Made by a program: the position numbers and the translations under genes. 7,642 nt of DNA from Burkholderiales bacterium. GTDB lineage: Bacteria; Pseudomonadota; Gammaproteobacteria; Burkholderiales; Burkholderiaceae_E. The notes below the pieces were generated by a model. It saw only the letters and a list, made by a program, of their open reading frames with translations. It was not told where the DNA came from and searched no databases. Below are positions 1 through 6,119 of the stretch, piece after piece (within the stretch, counting starts at the first letter, position 1; every line of letters begins with the position of its first letter). The stretch lies in assembly GCA_020348765.1 (NCBI GenBank), contig CP070753.1:733805-741446 (forward strand), written 5' to 3'.

Positions 1-1140
1 GCATCCGATGCAGATCGTCTGGTAGTAGGTCTCGCCTCGCTTGGCATCGCCACGGGCCTCGCCGGTCTTCGGATCGATGAATTGGTCCATGTCGACCTGG
101 CCGCGGCTGACGAAATTCGCCAGGTCCTGCAGGTCACGGTACTTGAGCACCGCGCCGTACAGGTGCGTCCGGTTGCGCAGGATCCGCATGACCTCGTCCG
201 GGTCGGCACCAGCCATCGCGCGAATGCCCTTGATCCCGGTCGCGTGCCTGCCCTCGGCATACCGGCCTTCGTTGCCCTTGTAGTCCGGGCCGTGGCATTC
301 CCTGCAGCGCCAGGTCACCGAAGGCACGTCGGAATAGTGGGCGTCCTTCGGGTACGACGGGTGCGTCAGCGCCTGCCGGTTACCGGTTGCCCATTGCCAG
401 TCATCGTAGAGGCGCCCGCCGTTCGTGATCGACGCGGACATGTTCTGGCCCGGCAGCGTGCGCACATAGGCCAGCATGCCGACCGCCATGCCGTTGCCGA
501 AGGCGCGTAGCGCCGGCATGTTGCCGCCGGCGTGCCCGTTCAGCACCACGTGCAGGACCTTGGCGGCGGCATTGCGAGCCGTTTCGCCGAGCTGCGGGAT
601 CCCGCGCTGGCGCCCGCCGTCGAAGCCGTGGCAGTTGGCGCAGGTGGTGGCGAAGATGTTCTCCCAGGCAGACGCACCTTCCTTCAGCTGATTCGCCGCC
701 CCGATCAGCGGCTCCATGTCGAGCTGACCCTGGGTCACGAAATTGGCCAGATCGACGAAATCGCCTTCGTGCATCAGGCCGGAGAATCCGTGCGGTGCGG
801 CCTTGAGCAGCGCGATGACCTCGGCCGGGTCGCCGCCATGCGCCTCGCGGATGCCGGTATAGCCGTGGTCGCCCTTGTAGTCCCAGCCGTGGCAGGTCAC
901 GCAGCGCCAGGTATCGCTTGCCTCGACCCGAACGTCCTTCGTCTTGAAGGCCGGGTGAGGCAGCACCTCTTCGCGCTCCCTCGACTCGAGAAACCAGTTC
1001 TCGTACAGGCGTGCACCGCGTGCGATCGACGCGTCCACGGTCACCTTTTGCCCGGGTTCGGACGCCATCACCGTCCCGGTGCCGAGGCATGTCGCCACGA
1101 CCGCCGCCAGAACGGACCATGTCAGACTTACGAGCTTCAT
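1..1140 (-). CDS. Secreted multiheme cytochrome c, tandem diheme units (partial, C-terminus cut by window edge)
   Basis: The frame is open from the ATG at 1140 to the left edge, giving 380 residues with no stop. An AAGGA ribosome binding site (1147-1151) lies 6 nt upstream of that ATG. The N-terminus looks like a Sec signal peptide (MKL, hydrophobic core, likely cleavage after V-M-A26), so the protein should be periplasmic. Covalent heme motifs are C80-V-T-C83-H84, C167-A-N-C170-H171 and C279-R-E-C282-H283. C377-I-G-C380 ends exactly at the edge, where a His would complete a fourth. The protein is internally duplicated with a period of about 199 residues: RLYENW (44-49) recurs as RLYDDW (243-248), WRCVTCHG as WRCRECHG, and DLANFV (130-135) at 339-344. 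The second module of the first unit resembles a class I cytochrome c, with M208 as a plausible axial ligand. It probably carries electrons in respiration or the oxidation of a small inorganic compound. The partner and substrate are unknown, and I do not recognise a named family. It is divergent from tspO. Confidence 0.9.
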   Translation of the reverse strand, partial: MKLVSLTWSVLAAVVATCLGTGTVMASEPGQKVTVDASIARGARLYENWFLESREREEVLPHPAFKTKDVRVEASDTWRCVTCHGWDYKGDHGYTGIREAHGGDPAEVIALLKAAPHGFSGLMHEGDFVDLANFVTQGQLDMEPLIGAANQLKEGASAWENIFATTCANCHGFDGGRQRGIPQLGETARNAAAKVLHVVLNGHAGGNMPALRAFGNGMAVGMLAYVRTLPGQNMSASITNGGRLYDDWQWATGNRQALTHPSYPKDAHYSDVPSVTWRCRECHGPDYKGNEGRYAEGRHATGIKGIRAMAGADPDEVMRILRNRTHLYGAVLKYRDLQDLANFVSRGQVDMDQFIDPKTGEARGDAKRGETYYQTICIGC

Positions 1141-1452
1141 CGCTAATCCTTAGGAGCGCGCAAATGGGAAACCCTGCAATGCTGCGGTCCGAGCACAGTC
1201 GGAGTGCAGCCTGCCCTGTTCATTGTTCGTGTTTGCGCCGTGCGCACGATTTCGAAAGACACCATGATGCGCAGGGTTATGTTAGCAGACGCGCCGTGGC
1301 GAACTCGTGCTCCGAGACCCGATTTGACGACGCCGCAACGCGCCTGTTGCCGGCCTTTGACCCTGACAAAACCGGCGTGTTTTTCTGCCGCGAAACGCGA
1401 GCGAAGAAACCTGTCCATGATCAAGTCGATTGACAAACGTGCAAAAGTGTGA
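1141..1452. promoter_or_regulatory. Non-coding region between divergent cytochrome and tspO genes
   Basis: About 300 bp with no gene I can support; by eye it is less GC-rich than the flanking genes. It must hold the promoter of the cytochrome gene (minus strand) and probably that of tspO (plus strand). On the plus strand there is a perfect TTGACA -35-like hexamer at 1430-1435, but no convincing -10 hexamer at 16-18 bp spacing. A perfect 10-bp palindrome, ATTGGCCAAT, sits at 1452-1461 and could be an operator half-site or a chance match. The only clear signal for the cytochrome side is its ribosome binding site at 1147-1151. Short open frames here lack ribosome binding sites and recognisable protein character. 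Confidence 0.4.
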
Positions 1453-1491
1453 TTGGCCAATGGCGACTCGGGTGTCGCAGTGCATGGGCTC

Positions 1492-1539
1492 GGGTCGCGC
1501 ACCGGGTCGCGCACCGGGTCGCGCACCGGGTCGCGCACC
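1492..1539. repeat. Four perfect tandem copies of a 12-bp unit directly upstream of tspO
   Basis: The unit gggtcgcgcacc occurs four times without a mismatch at 1492-1503, 1504-1515, 1516-1527 and 1528-1539, ending 3 nt before the tspO ATG at 1543. Because the unit is a multiple of three, copy-number change would not shift any reading frame through it. In the tspO frame it would read Gly-Ser-Arg-Thr four times if translation began upstream (GTG 1480 or TTG 1453). In another plus frame it reads (Gly-Arg-Ala-Pro). Such arrays typically arise by replication slippage and can vary between strains. There is no spacer sequence between copies, so this is not a CRISPR array. Confidence 0.95.
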
Positions 1540-1542
1540 GGC

Positions 1543-2040
1543 ATGACCGGCACCAACCGCCGGCGCTGGGTCGCGGCAGCCGTCGCCTTCGGCGGCGCGG
1601 CTGCGGTTGCCTTCGTCGGCAGCCTGCTGACCGACATCGGCCCCTGGTACCAGGCGCTGCAGAAGCCGCGCTGGCAACCGCCCGACTGGCTGTTCGGGCC
1701 GGTCTGGACCACGATCTTCGCGTGTATCGCACTGGCCGCGCTGCTCGCCTGGCGGCGCACCGCGGCGGGCAGTGGTCGCGCCTGGCTGCTCACCGCGTTC
1801 GCGGTCAACGCGTTGCTGAACGTGACCTGGAGCCTGCTGTTCTTCGCGCTGCGTCGTCCGGACTGGGCGCTGGCCGAAATCGGCCTGCTATGGGTCTCGA
1901 TCGGGGTGCTGGTCTTGCTCGCTGGCCGACGCGATCGCCGCGCCGGCTGGTTGCTCGCCCCCTACCTGCTCTGGGTCGGGTTCGCAGCCGCGCTCAATGC
2001 CGCGATCGTGCGGCTCAACGGCCCGTTCGCGGCGGGCTGA
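1543..2040 (+). CDS. tspO: TspO/MBR-family tryptophan-rich membrane protein
   Basis: The 165-residue protein matches the usual 150-170 residues of bacterial TspO, the homologue of the mitochondrial 18-kDa translocator protein. The signature is clear: W35-Y36-x2-L39-x-K41-P42-x-W44-x-P46-P47-x-W49-x-F51-G52-P53-V54-W55, then LNVTWSLLFF (92-101), RRP (104-106), and PYLLW-x2-FA-x3-LN (140-152). There are 12 tryptophans and about five hydrophobic segments, as expected for the five-helix inner-membrane fold. TspO proteins bind porphyrins and other hydrophobic ligands and modulate tetrapyrrole-linked or stress responses; the ligand here is not known. I chose ATG 1543 because it gives the family's normal length. 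In-frame GTG 1480 and TTG 1453 would add 21 or 30 residues that include a Gly-Ser-Arg-Thr repeat. None of these starts has a good Shine-Dalgarno sequence, so the start is uncertain while the gene identity is not. It lies upstream of proVWX, separated by about 400 bp. Confidence 0.93.
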   Translation: MTGTNRRRWVAAAVAFGGAAAVAFVGSLLTDIGPWYQALQKPRWQPPDWLFGPVWTTIFACIALAALLAWRRTAAGSGRAWLLTAFAVNALLNVTWSLLFFALRRPDWALAEIGLLWVSIGVLVLLAGRRDRRAGWLLAPYLLWVGFAAALNAAIVRLNGPFAAG

Positions 2041-2074
2041 TCGCGCCGGGCGCGGTGCCGTCTGGCCCTATTCC

Positions 2075-2102
2075 TGTACAGACCTTTCGAGTTCGATAGA
2101 AT
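2075..2102 (+). promoter_or_regulatory. Candidate sigma-70-type promoter for proVWX
   Basis: TGTACA (2075-2080, 4 of 6 to the -35 consensus) is followed after 16 bp by TAGAAT (2097-2102, 5 of 6 to the -10 consensus). This is the least GC-rich patch between tspO and proV. If used, transcription would start near 2109 and leave a leader of about 340 nt before proV. E. coli proU is transcribed from osmotically induced promoters, so osmotic control is plausible here but not shown by the sequence. The call rests only on hexamer resemblance. Confidence 0.35.
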
Positions 2103-2447
2103 TGGGCCTGGAAGCCGGGTGCTGCCGGGGCGCGTGATGCTCCGACGGATTCGCGGCCCGGGCTCGGCCGGCATCGGGGTCGCGCCAGGGCCGGGCGGCC
2201 CGTCGGGCCGTCGCACTCGGCTGCCGCTTGCGCATCGAACGTCGGCGCAAGCCCGTGCCGTGCGGCTGGCGTTGCCGCGTGGCTTTCCGCAGCGTGCCCG
2301 ACGCTGCAGGCGGCGTCGTACTCGCTCCGGCGTACCTGGTGTACCGCCCGGGCAGTCTGGAATCGGCGCCCGGTTTGCACCCGTCCCGGGGCGCGGTCAC
2401 CGAGCCAGCGCGCGATGCGCGCGCGAGCGCCGGTTCAGGAAGAGCGA
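2103..2447 (+). other. Hairpin-rich gap / likely 5' leader of proVWX
   Basis: There is no supportable gene in this stretch. It contains several inverted repeats: CGGCCC/GGGCCG at 2196-2210 (3-nt loop); GCTTGCGC/GCGCAAGC at 2226-2233 and 2245-2252 (11-nt loop); GCAGCGT/ACGCTGC at 2289-2295 and 2301-2307 (5-nt loop); a bulged stem at 2327-2351 built on GTAC/GTAC; and GCGCGC/GCGCGC at 2408-2422. At this GC content several stems of 6-7 bp are expected by chance, so only the 8-bp stem at 2226-2252 stands out, and only modestly. E. coli proU mRNA has a structured leader involved in post-transcriptional control, which makes a folded leader here reasonable as an inference. The proV ribosome binding site, AGGA at 2437-2440, lies just downstream of the last stem. 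Confidence 0.4.
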
Positions 2448-3638
2448 ATGAGCGAAAAGGTCGTAGTCAAGAACCTGTACAAGATCTTCGGCGATCGACC
2501 GCGAGAGGCCCTGAAGCTGCTCGAGTCCGGCGTCGCGAAGGAAGAGATCTTCGATCGTACCGGTCAGACGGTCGGGGTCTGCGATGCCAGCTTCTCGATC
2601 CGCGAGGGCGAGATCTTCGTGGTCATGGGTCTGTCGGGATCGGGCAAGTCGACGCTGGTGCGGCTGCTCAACCGGCTGATCGAGCCGACGGCCGGCCAGG
2701 TGCTGGTCGACGGGCGGGATATCGCGGCCATGAGCATGCGCGAATTGCTCGAGTTGCGGCGCAAGGACATGAGCATGGTGTTCCAGTCGTTCGCGCTGAT
2801 GCCGCACATGACGGTGCTGCAGAACGCGGGCTTCGGTCTCGAGCTGGCCGGCGTGGGCCAGGCCGAGCGCGATGCGCGCGCCCTGGAGGCGCTCGACCAG
2901 GTCGGCCTGAAGGCCTGGGCGTCGAGCTATCCGGACGAGCTGTCCGGCGGCATGCAGCAGCGCGTCGGACTGGCGCGCGCGCTGGCCAGCAACCCGTCGG
3001 TGATGCTGATGGACGAGGCCTTTTCCGCCCTCGATCCGCTGATTCGCAGCGAGATGCAGGACGAGCTGCTGAAGCTGCAGGAAGCCAGCGGGCGCACGGT
3101 GATCTTCATCTCGCATGACCTCGACGAGGCGATGCGCATCGGCGACCGGATCGCGATCATGCACGGCGGCCGCGTGGTGCAGGTCGACACGCCCGAGGCG
3201 ATCCTGCGCAATCCGGAGAACGAATACGTGCGCGCGTTCTTCCGCGGCGTGGACGTGACCTCGGTGTACAAGGCGCGCGACATCGCGCGCAAGCAGCAGG
3301 TGACCGTGATCGACCGCGACGACGAAGGCGTGGAGCGTGCGCTGCAGCGGCTTGGCAAGTACGACCGCGAGTTCGGCTACGTGATCGACAAGTCGCAGCA
3401 CTACCACGGGGTGGTGTCGATCGACTCGCTCGAGAAGCAGCTGCGAACCGAGCACCCGCGCCTGTCGGCAGCGTTCCTGCCGGAGGTCACGGCGGTCGAG
3501 GCGGACTTGCCGCTCAGCGAACTGATCGGCCGCGTGGCGAGCAGCCCGTGCGGGCTGCCGGTGATCGATGCCGAACGGCGCTACCTGGGGGTCGTCAGCA
3601 AGGCGAGCCTGCTCGAAGTCCTGGACCGGGAGAGCTGA
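2448..3638 (+). CDS. proV: Glycine betaine/proline-betaine ABC transporter ATP-binding protein ProV
   Basis: ProV hydrolyses ATP on the cytoplasmic face to power betaine uptake through ProW. The 396-residue length is close to E. coli ProV (400). The start [15 protein letters not shown] is typical of the family and has AGGAAGAG (2437-2444) upstream; an in-frame ATG at 2415 would add 11 atypical residues. Motifs in order: Walker [10 protein letters not shown] (61-69), Q-loop Q113 ([11 protein letters not shown]), signature LSGGMQQ (165-171), Walker B VMLMDE (185-190), D-loop SALD (193-196), H-loop H223 ([10 protein letters not shown]). All are intact. The segment between residues 16 and 45, EALKLL...TGQTVGV, is the insertion characteristic of ProV/OpuAA before Walker A. 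Residues from about 280 to the end form the tandem CBS region ([14 protein letters not shown], then [16 protein letters not shown]), which in OpuA senses ionic strength. The stop is 2 nt before proW, so the two genes are surely co-transcribed and probably translationally coupled. Confidence 0.97.
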   Translation: MSEKVVVKNLYKIFGDRPREALKLLESGVAKEEIFDRTGQTVGVCDASFSIREGEIFVVMGLSGSGKSTLVRLLNRLIEPTAGQVLVDGRDIAAMSMRELLELRRKDMSMVFQSFALMPHMTVLQNAGFGLELAGVGQAERDARALEALDQVGLKAWASSYPDELSGGMQQRVGLARALASNPSVMLMDEAFSALDPLIRSEMQDELLKLQEASGRTVIFISHDLDEAMRIGDRIAIMHGGRVVQVDTPEAILRNPENEYVRAFFRGVDVTSVYKARDIARKQQVTVIDRDDEGVERALQRLGKYDREFGYVIDKSQHYHGVVSIDSLEKQLRTEHPRLSAAFLPEVTAVEADLPLSELIGRVASSPCGLPVIDAERRYLGVVSKASLLEVLDRES

Positions 3639-3640
3639 AC

Positions 3641-4918
3641 ATGGCCAGCGAAAGCACCCATCACTGGGCCGCCGGCCCGGTGGCCGCAAACGAACAGCCG
3701 GCGAACCCGTGGGCCGGCGCCGCGCCGTCGGGCGACGGCAGTGCGGCGGCACCGGCCGCGGCCGGCGGCGGGCAGGACGGCAGCACGAATCCCTGGGGCC
3801 AGAGCGGAACGCCGGCCGACGGCGGTGGATCGGGCGGCGCGTCCAACCCGTGGGGCAGCGGCGGCGGTTCAGCCAGCGACGGATCGCCGGCCCAGCCCGC
3901 GGCTGGCGGCAGCGACTGGCTTGCCGGCAGCAGTGCGGCACCGGCCGAGGACGGCGGCGGGCTCGATCTGATCGACCCGTTTCGCGAGGCGGTGATACCG
4001 CTGGGCGCCTGGGTGGATCAGGGGCTCGAGTGGCTGGTGGAGAACTTCCGGGGCGTGTTCCAGGCGATCCGCTGGCCGATCGATGCCACGCTCACTGGGA
4101 TCGAAGCGGCGCTGCAGGCAGTGCCGGACCTGCTGATGCTGGCGATCATCGGCCTGCTGGCCTGGCAGGCCTCGGGCCGTCGGCTGGCGATCGTGTCGGT
4201 TGTGTCGATGGTTGCGGTCGGCCTGATCGGGGCCTGGTCCGAGGCCATGGTGACTCTGTCGCTGGTGCTGACCTCGGTCGTGTTCTGTGTGGTGATCGGC
4301 TTGCCGACAGGCATCTGGCTCGCGCGCAGCGAAAGTGCGGCATCGTTCGTGCGGCCGGTGCTCGACGCGATGCAGACCACGCCGGCTTTCGTCTATCTGG
4401 TGCCGGTCGTGATGCTGTTCGGCATCGGCAACGTGCCGGGCGTGGTGGTGACCATCATCTTCGCGCTGCCCCCGCTGATCCGGCTCACCAACCTCGGCAT
4501 CCGGCAAGTGCCCGAGGACCTGGTCGAGGCTGCGCGCTCGTTCGGCGCCTCGCCGCGGCAGTTGCTGTTCAAGGTACAGCTGCCGCTGGCGATGCCCACG
4601 ATCATGGCCGGCGTCAATCAGACCCTGATGCTGGCGCTGTCGATGGTCGTGATCGCCTCGATGATCGCGGTCGGCGGGCTGGGCCAGATGGTGCTGCGCG
4701 GCATCGGTCGCCTGGACATGGGGCTGGCGACCGTGGGCGGGATCGGCATCGTGATCCTGGCAATCATCCTCGACCGCATGACGCAGGCGGTCGGGCAGGC
4801 GCGCCGCGAGAAGGCTGCGCGCCACTGGTACGAAACCGGGCCGGCCGGCCTGGTGCTGCGTCTGCTGGGGCGCAACGGTGCGGCGCGAACATCCGCTGCA
4901 TCGGAGTCGCAAGCGTAA
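3641..4918 (+). CDS. proW: Glycine betaine/proline-betaine ABC transporter permease ProW with extended N-terminal tail
   Basis: ProW forms the inner-membrane channel for betaine. From about residue 109 (LDLIDPF) to the end, it follows E. coli ProW closely: [10 protein letters not shown] (197-206), [20 protein letters not shown] (242-261), the ABC-permease EAA loop E296-A-A-R-S-F-G302 with L314-P315, and near-identity over the last membrane segments (MPTIMAG, then [24 protein letters not shown]). The 425 residues exceed the 354 of E. coli. The excess is an N-terminal Gly/Ala/Ser/Pro-rich tail of about 107 residues that carries three Asn-Pro-Trp motifs (22-24, 50-52, 69-71) and Asp-Trp-Leu at 92-94. 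E. coli ProW has a shorter tail with one NPW and one DWL, so this is an expansion rather than a foreign fusion. ATG 3641 follows the proV stop by 2 nt, and GGGAGAG (3628-3634) inside proV serves as its ribosome binding site. Confidence 0.97.
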   Translation: MASESTHHWAAGPVAANEQPANPWAGAAPSGDGSAAAPAAAGGGQDGSTNPWGQSGTPADGGGSGGASNPWGSGGGSASDGSPAQPAAGGSDWLAGSSAAPAEDGGGLDLIDPFREAVIPLGAWVDQGLEWLVENFRGVFQAIRWPIDATLTGIEAALQAVPDLLMLAIIGLLAWQASGRRLAIVSVVSMVAVGLIGAWSEAMVTLSLVLTSVVFCVVIGLPTGIWLARSESAASFVRPVLDAMQTTPAFVYLVPVVMLFGIGNVPGVVVTIIFALPPLIRLTNLGIRQVPEDLVEAARSFGASPRQLLFKVQLPLAMPTIMAGVNQTLMLALSMVVIASMIAVGGLGQMVLRGIGRLDMGLATVGGIGIVILAIILDRMTQAVGQARREKAARHWYETGPAGLVLRLLGRNGAARTSAASESQA

Positions 4919-4938
4919 CGGGCGGCGCAGGCCGCCCG
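4919..4938 (+). promoter_or_regulatory. Intercistronic hairpin between proW and proX
   Basis: A perfect 8-bp stem, CGGGCGGC/GCCGCCCG, with a GCAG tetraloop begins at the first base after the proW stop codon. The proW-proX spacer is 73 nt, much longer than the 2-nt proV-proW gap. The nearest T-rich run (4961-4968) is 22 nt past the stem, so it is not a standard intrinsic terminator. Stems in this position often protect the 3' end of the upstream message, or allow differential expression of the binding protein relative to its membrane partners. That role is an inference. Confidence 0.5.
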
Positions 4939-4977
4939 GTTGCGCGATCGTCCCGGCCGATTTTCTTTACCAACTCC

Positions 4978-4984
4978 AAGGAGG
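4978..4984 (+). promoter_or_regulatory. Consensus ribosome binding site that fixes the GTG start of proX
   Basis: AAGGAGG, followed by AAG, is a near-perfect Shine-Dalgarno sequence with 7 nt to GTG at 4992. No in-frame ATG gives a sensible signal peptide: the first internal Met is at residue 14, inside the hydrophobic core. The strong site probably compensates for the GTG start and fits a high need for binding protein. Confidence 0.85.
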
Positions 4985-4991
4985 AAGACAG

Positions 4992-6008
4992 GTGCAGATC
5001 CGAAACATCAAATCCGTTGCCGCCGTTGGCATGCTGGCCCTCGGGCTTGCCGCAGCCGGCGTGAGCGGCGCCGCGTCGCTGCCCGGCGAGGGCGTCACGG
5101 TTCAGCCACTCAAGAGCTCGATCGCCGAGGAAACCTTCCAGACCCTGCTGGTCATGAGGGCGCTCGAACGGCTCGGCTACGATGTCAAGCCGATCAAGGA
5201 AATCGAGTACGCGGCCGGACACGTGGCGCTCGCCAATGCCGATGCCACCTTCATGGCCGACCACTGGGACCCGCTTCACATCGACTTCTACCAGCGGGCC
5301 GGCGGTGACGCGAAGCTCTATCGCGAGGGCGTGCTCTCGCCCGGTGCGCTGCAGGGTTACCTGATCGACAAGAAGACCGCCGATGCGCACGGCATCAACA
5401 ATGTCGGCCAGCTCAAGGACCCGAAGATCGCCAAGCTGTTCGATGCCAATGGCGACGGCAAGGCCGACCTGGCCGGCTGCAATCCGGGCTGGGGCTGCGA
5501 GAAGGTGATCGAGCATCACCTGACCGCGTATGGCGTGCGCGACACCGTGGTGCACAACCAGGGTTCGTACTCGGCGATCATCGCCGACACGATCACGCGC
5601 TACAAGAAGGGCGAGCCGGTCTTCTATTACACCTGGACCCCGTACTGGGTCAGCGGCGTGCTGGTGCCGAACAAGGACGTGGTCTGGTTGCAGGTGCCGT
5701 TCAGCGCCCTGCCCGGCGAGCGCAAGGACGTCGACACCAAGCTCCCGGACGGCTCGAACTATGGCTTCCAGGCCAACAACCAGCGCATCGTGGCGAACCG
5801 CAAGTTCGTCGAGGACAACCCGGCCGCGGGCAAGCTGTTCTCGATCATGCGCGTCAGCAGCAATGACATCAGCGCGCAGAACCTGCGCATGCGCGACGGC
5901 GAGAAGAGCGCGGCCGACATCGAGCGCCACGCCGACCTGTGGATCAAGGCCAACCAGAAGCAGTTCGACGCCTGGATCGCAGAGGCGATGGCTGCCGCGA
6001 AGAAGTAG
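4992..6008 (+). CDS. proX: Periplasmic glycine betaine/proline-betaine binding protein ProX
   Basis: ProX captures betaines in the periplasm and delivers them to ProW. The 338-residue precursor compares with 330 in E. coli. It starts with GTG. A signal peptide of about 27-28 residues (MQIRNIKS, hydrophobic core, cleavage near SGA27 or A28) precedes [12 protein letters not shown], the usual mature start. The three tryptophans that form the betaine box in E. coli ProX (W65, W140, W188 of the mature protein) are present at W92 (HWDPLH), W167 (NPGWGCE) and W215 (YTWTPYW). Their spacing, 75 and 48 residues, is identical to E. coli. C163 and C169 match the conserved disulfide pair in [17 protein letters not shown] (151-159) is the family's EF-hand-like loop. 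The match holds to the C-terminus. It is the last gene of the proVWX operon, and the gene that follows is convergent. No cysteine lipobox is present, so the protein is soluble rather than lipid-anchored, as expected for Gram-negative ProX. Confidence 0.97.
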   Translation: MQIRNIKSVAAVGMLALGLAAAGVSGAASLPGEGVTVQPLKSSIAEETFQTLLVMRALERLGYDVKPIKEIEYAAGHVALANADATFMADHWDPLHIDFYQRAGGDAKLYREGVLSPGALQGYLIDKKTADAHGINNVGQLKDPKIAKLFDANGDGKADLAGCNPGWGCEKVIEHHLTAYGVRDTVVHNQGSYSAIIADTITRYKKGEPVFYYTWTPYWVSGVLVPNKDVVWLQVPFSALPGERKDVDTKLPDGSNYGFQANNQRIVANRKFVEDNPAAGKLFSIMRVSSNDISAQNLRMRDGEKSAADIERHADLWIKANQKQFDAWIAEAMAAAKK

Positions 6009-6027
6009 GCGGTGCCCCTGGGCAGGC

Positions 6028-6092
6028 GGCGCCGGCCCTGAGCGGGCGGCGCCCCTGACCGGCCTGGCGGCGGCGCGACGCGGGAGCGTCGC
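6028..6092. terminator. Two GC-rich hairpins between convergent genes, possible bidirectional terminator
   Basis: The 111-bp gap between the proX stop (6008) and the stop of the minus-strand gene (6120) contains two stems. The first pairs 6028-6037 with 6044-6053 (ten positions, one G-G mismatch, 6-nt loop CTGAGC). The second is a perfect 7-bp stem GCGACGC/GCGTCGC at 6075-6081 and 6086-6092 with a GGGA loop. Neither is followed by a T-run on either strand, so these are not textbook intrinsic terminators. Their position is right for one, and high-GC genomes often use such stems or Rho. Confidence 0.45.
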
Positions 6093-6119
6093 CGGTCGGC
6101 CTGCTGACGTCGGATTCGA

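Noticed and set aside
52..54. C18 of the cytochrome as a lipoprotein cysteine
   Set aside because: The residue before it is Thr and the preceding residues do not form a lipobox; normal signal-peptidase cleavage after A26 fits better.
401..1120. 239-codon minus-strand frame within the cytochrome gene
   Set aside because: The adjacent frame from 1140 has a ribosome binding site, signal peptide and heme motifs; this one is its out-of-frame shadow.
1204..1452. 82-codon plus-strand frame in the divergent intergenic region
   Set aside because: No ribosome binding site, no recognisable features, mixed composition; most likely chance.
1492..1539. Short direct repeats as a CRISPR array
   Set aside because: Copies are 12 bp and contiguous with no spacers.
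2415..2447. ATG 2415 as the proV start
   Set aside because: It adds 11 residues absent from the family and lies upstream of the good ribosome binding site for ATG 2448.
2397..3941. Very long open frame (514 codons) on the minus strand
   Set aside because: It is antisense to proV and proW, which have full family motifs. Its translation is rich in Arg, His and Gln with no domain, as expected for the mirror frame of a high-GC gene.
4919..4968. Intrinsic terminator between proW and proX
   Set aside because: The T-rich run is 22 nt from the stem and proX has no separate promoter I can see, so a read-through or processing hairpin fits better.
4878..4991. Upstream in-frame start for proX
   Set aside because: It would overlap proW and place a charged Arg-rich stretch before the signal peptide. 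The consensus ribosome binding site clearly points to GTG 4992.
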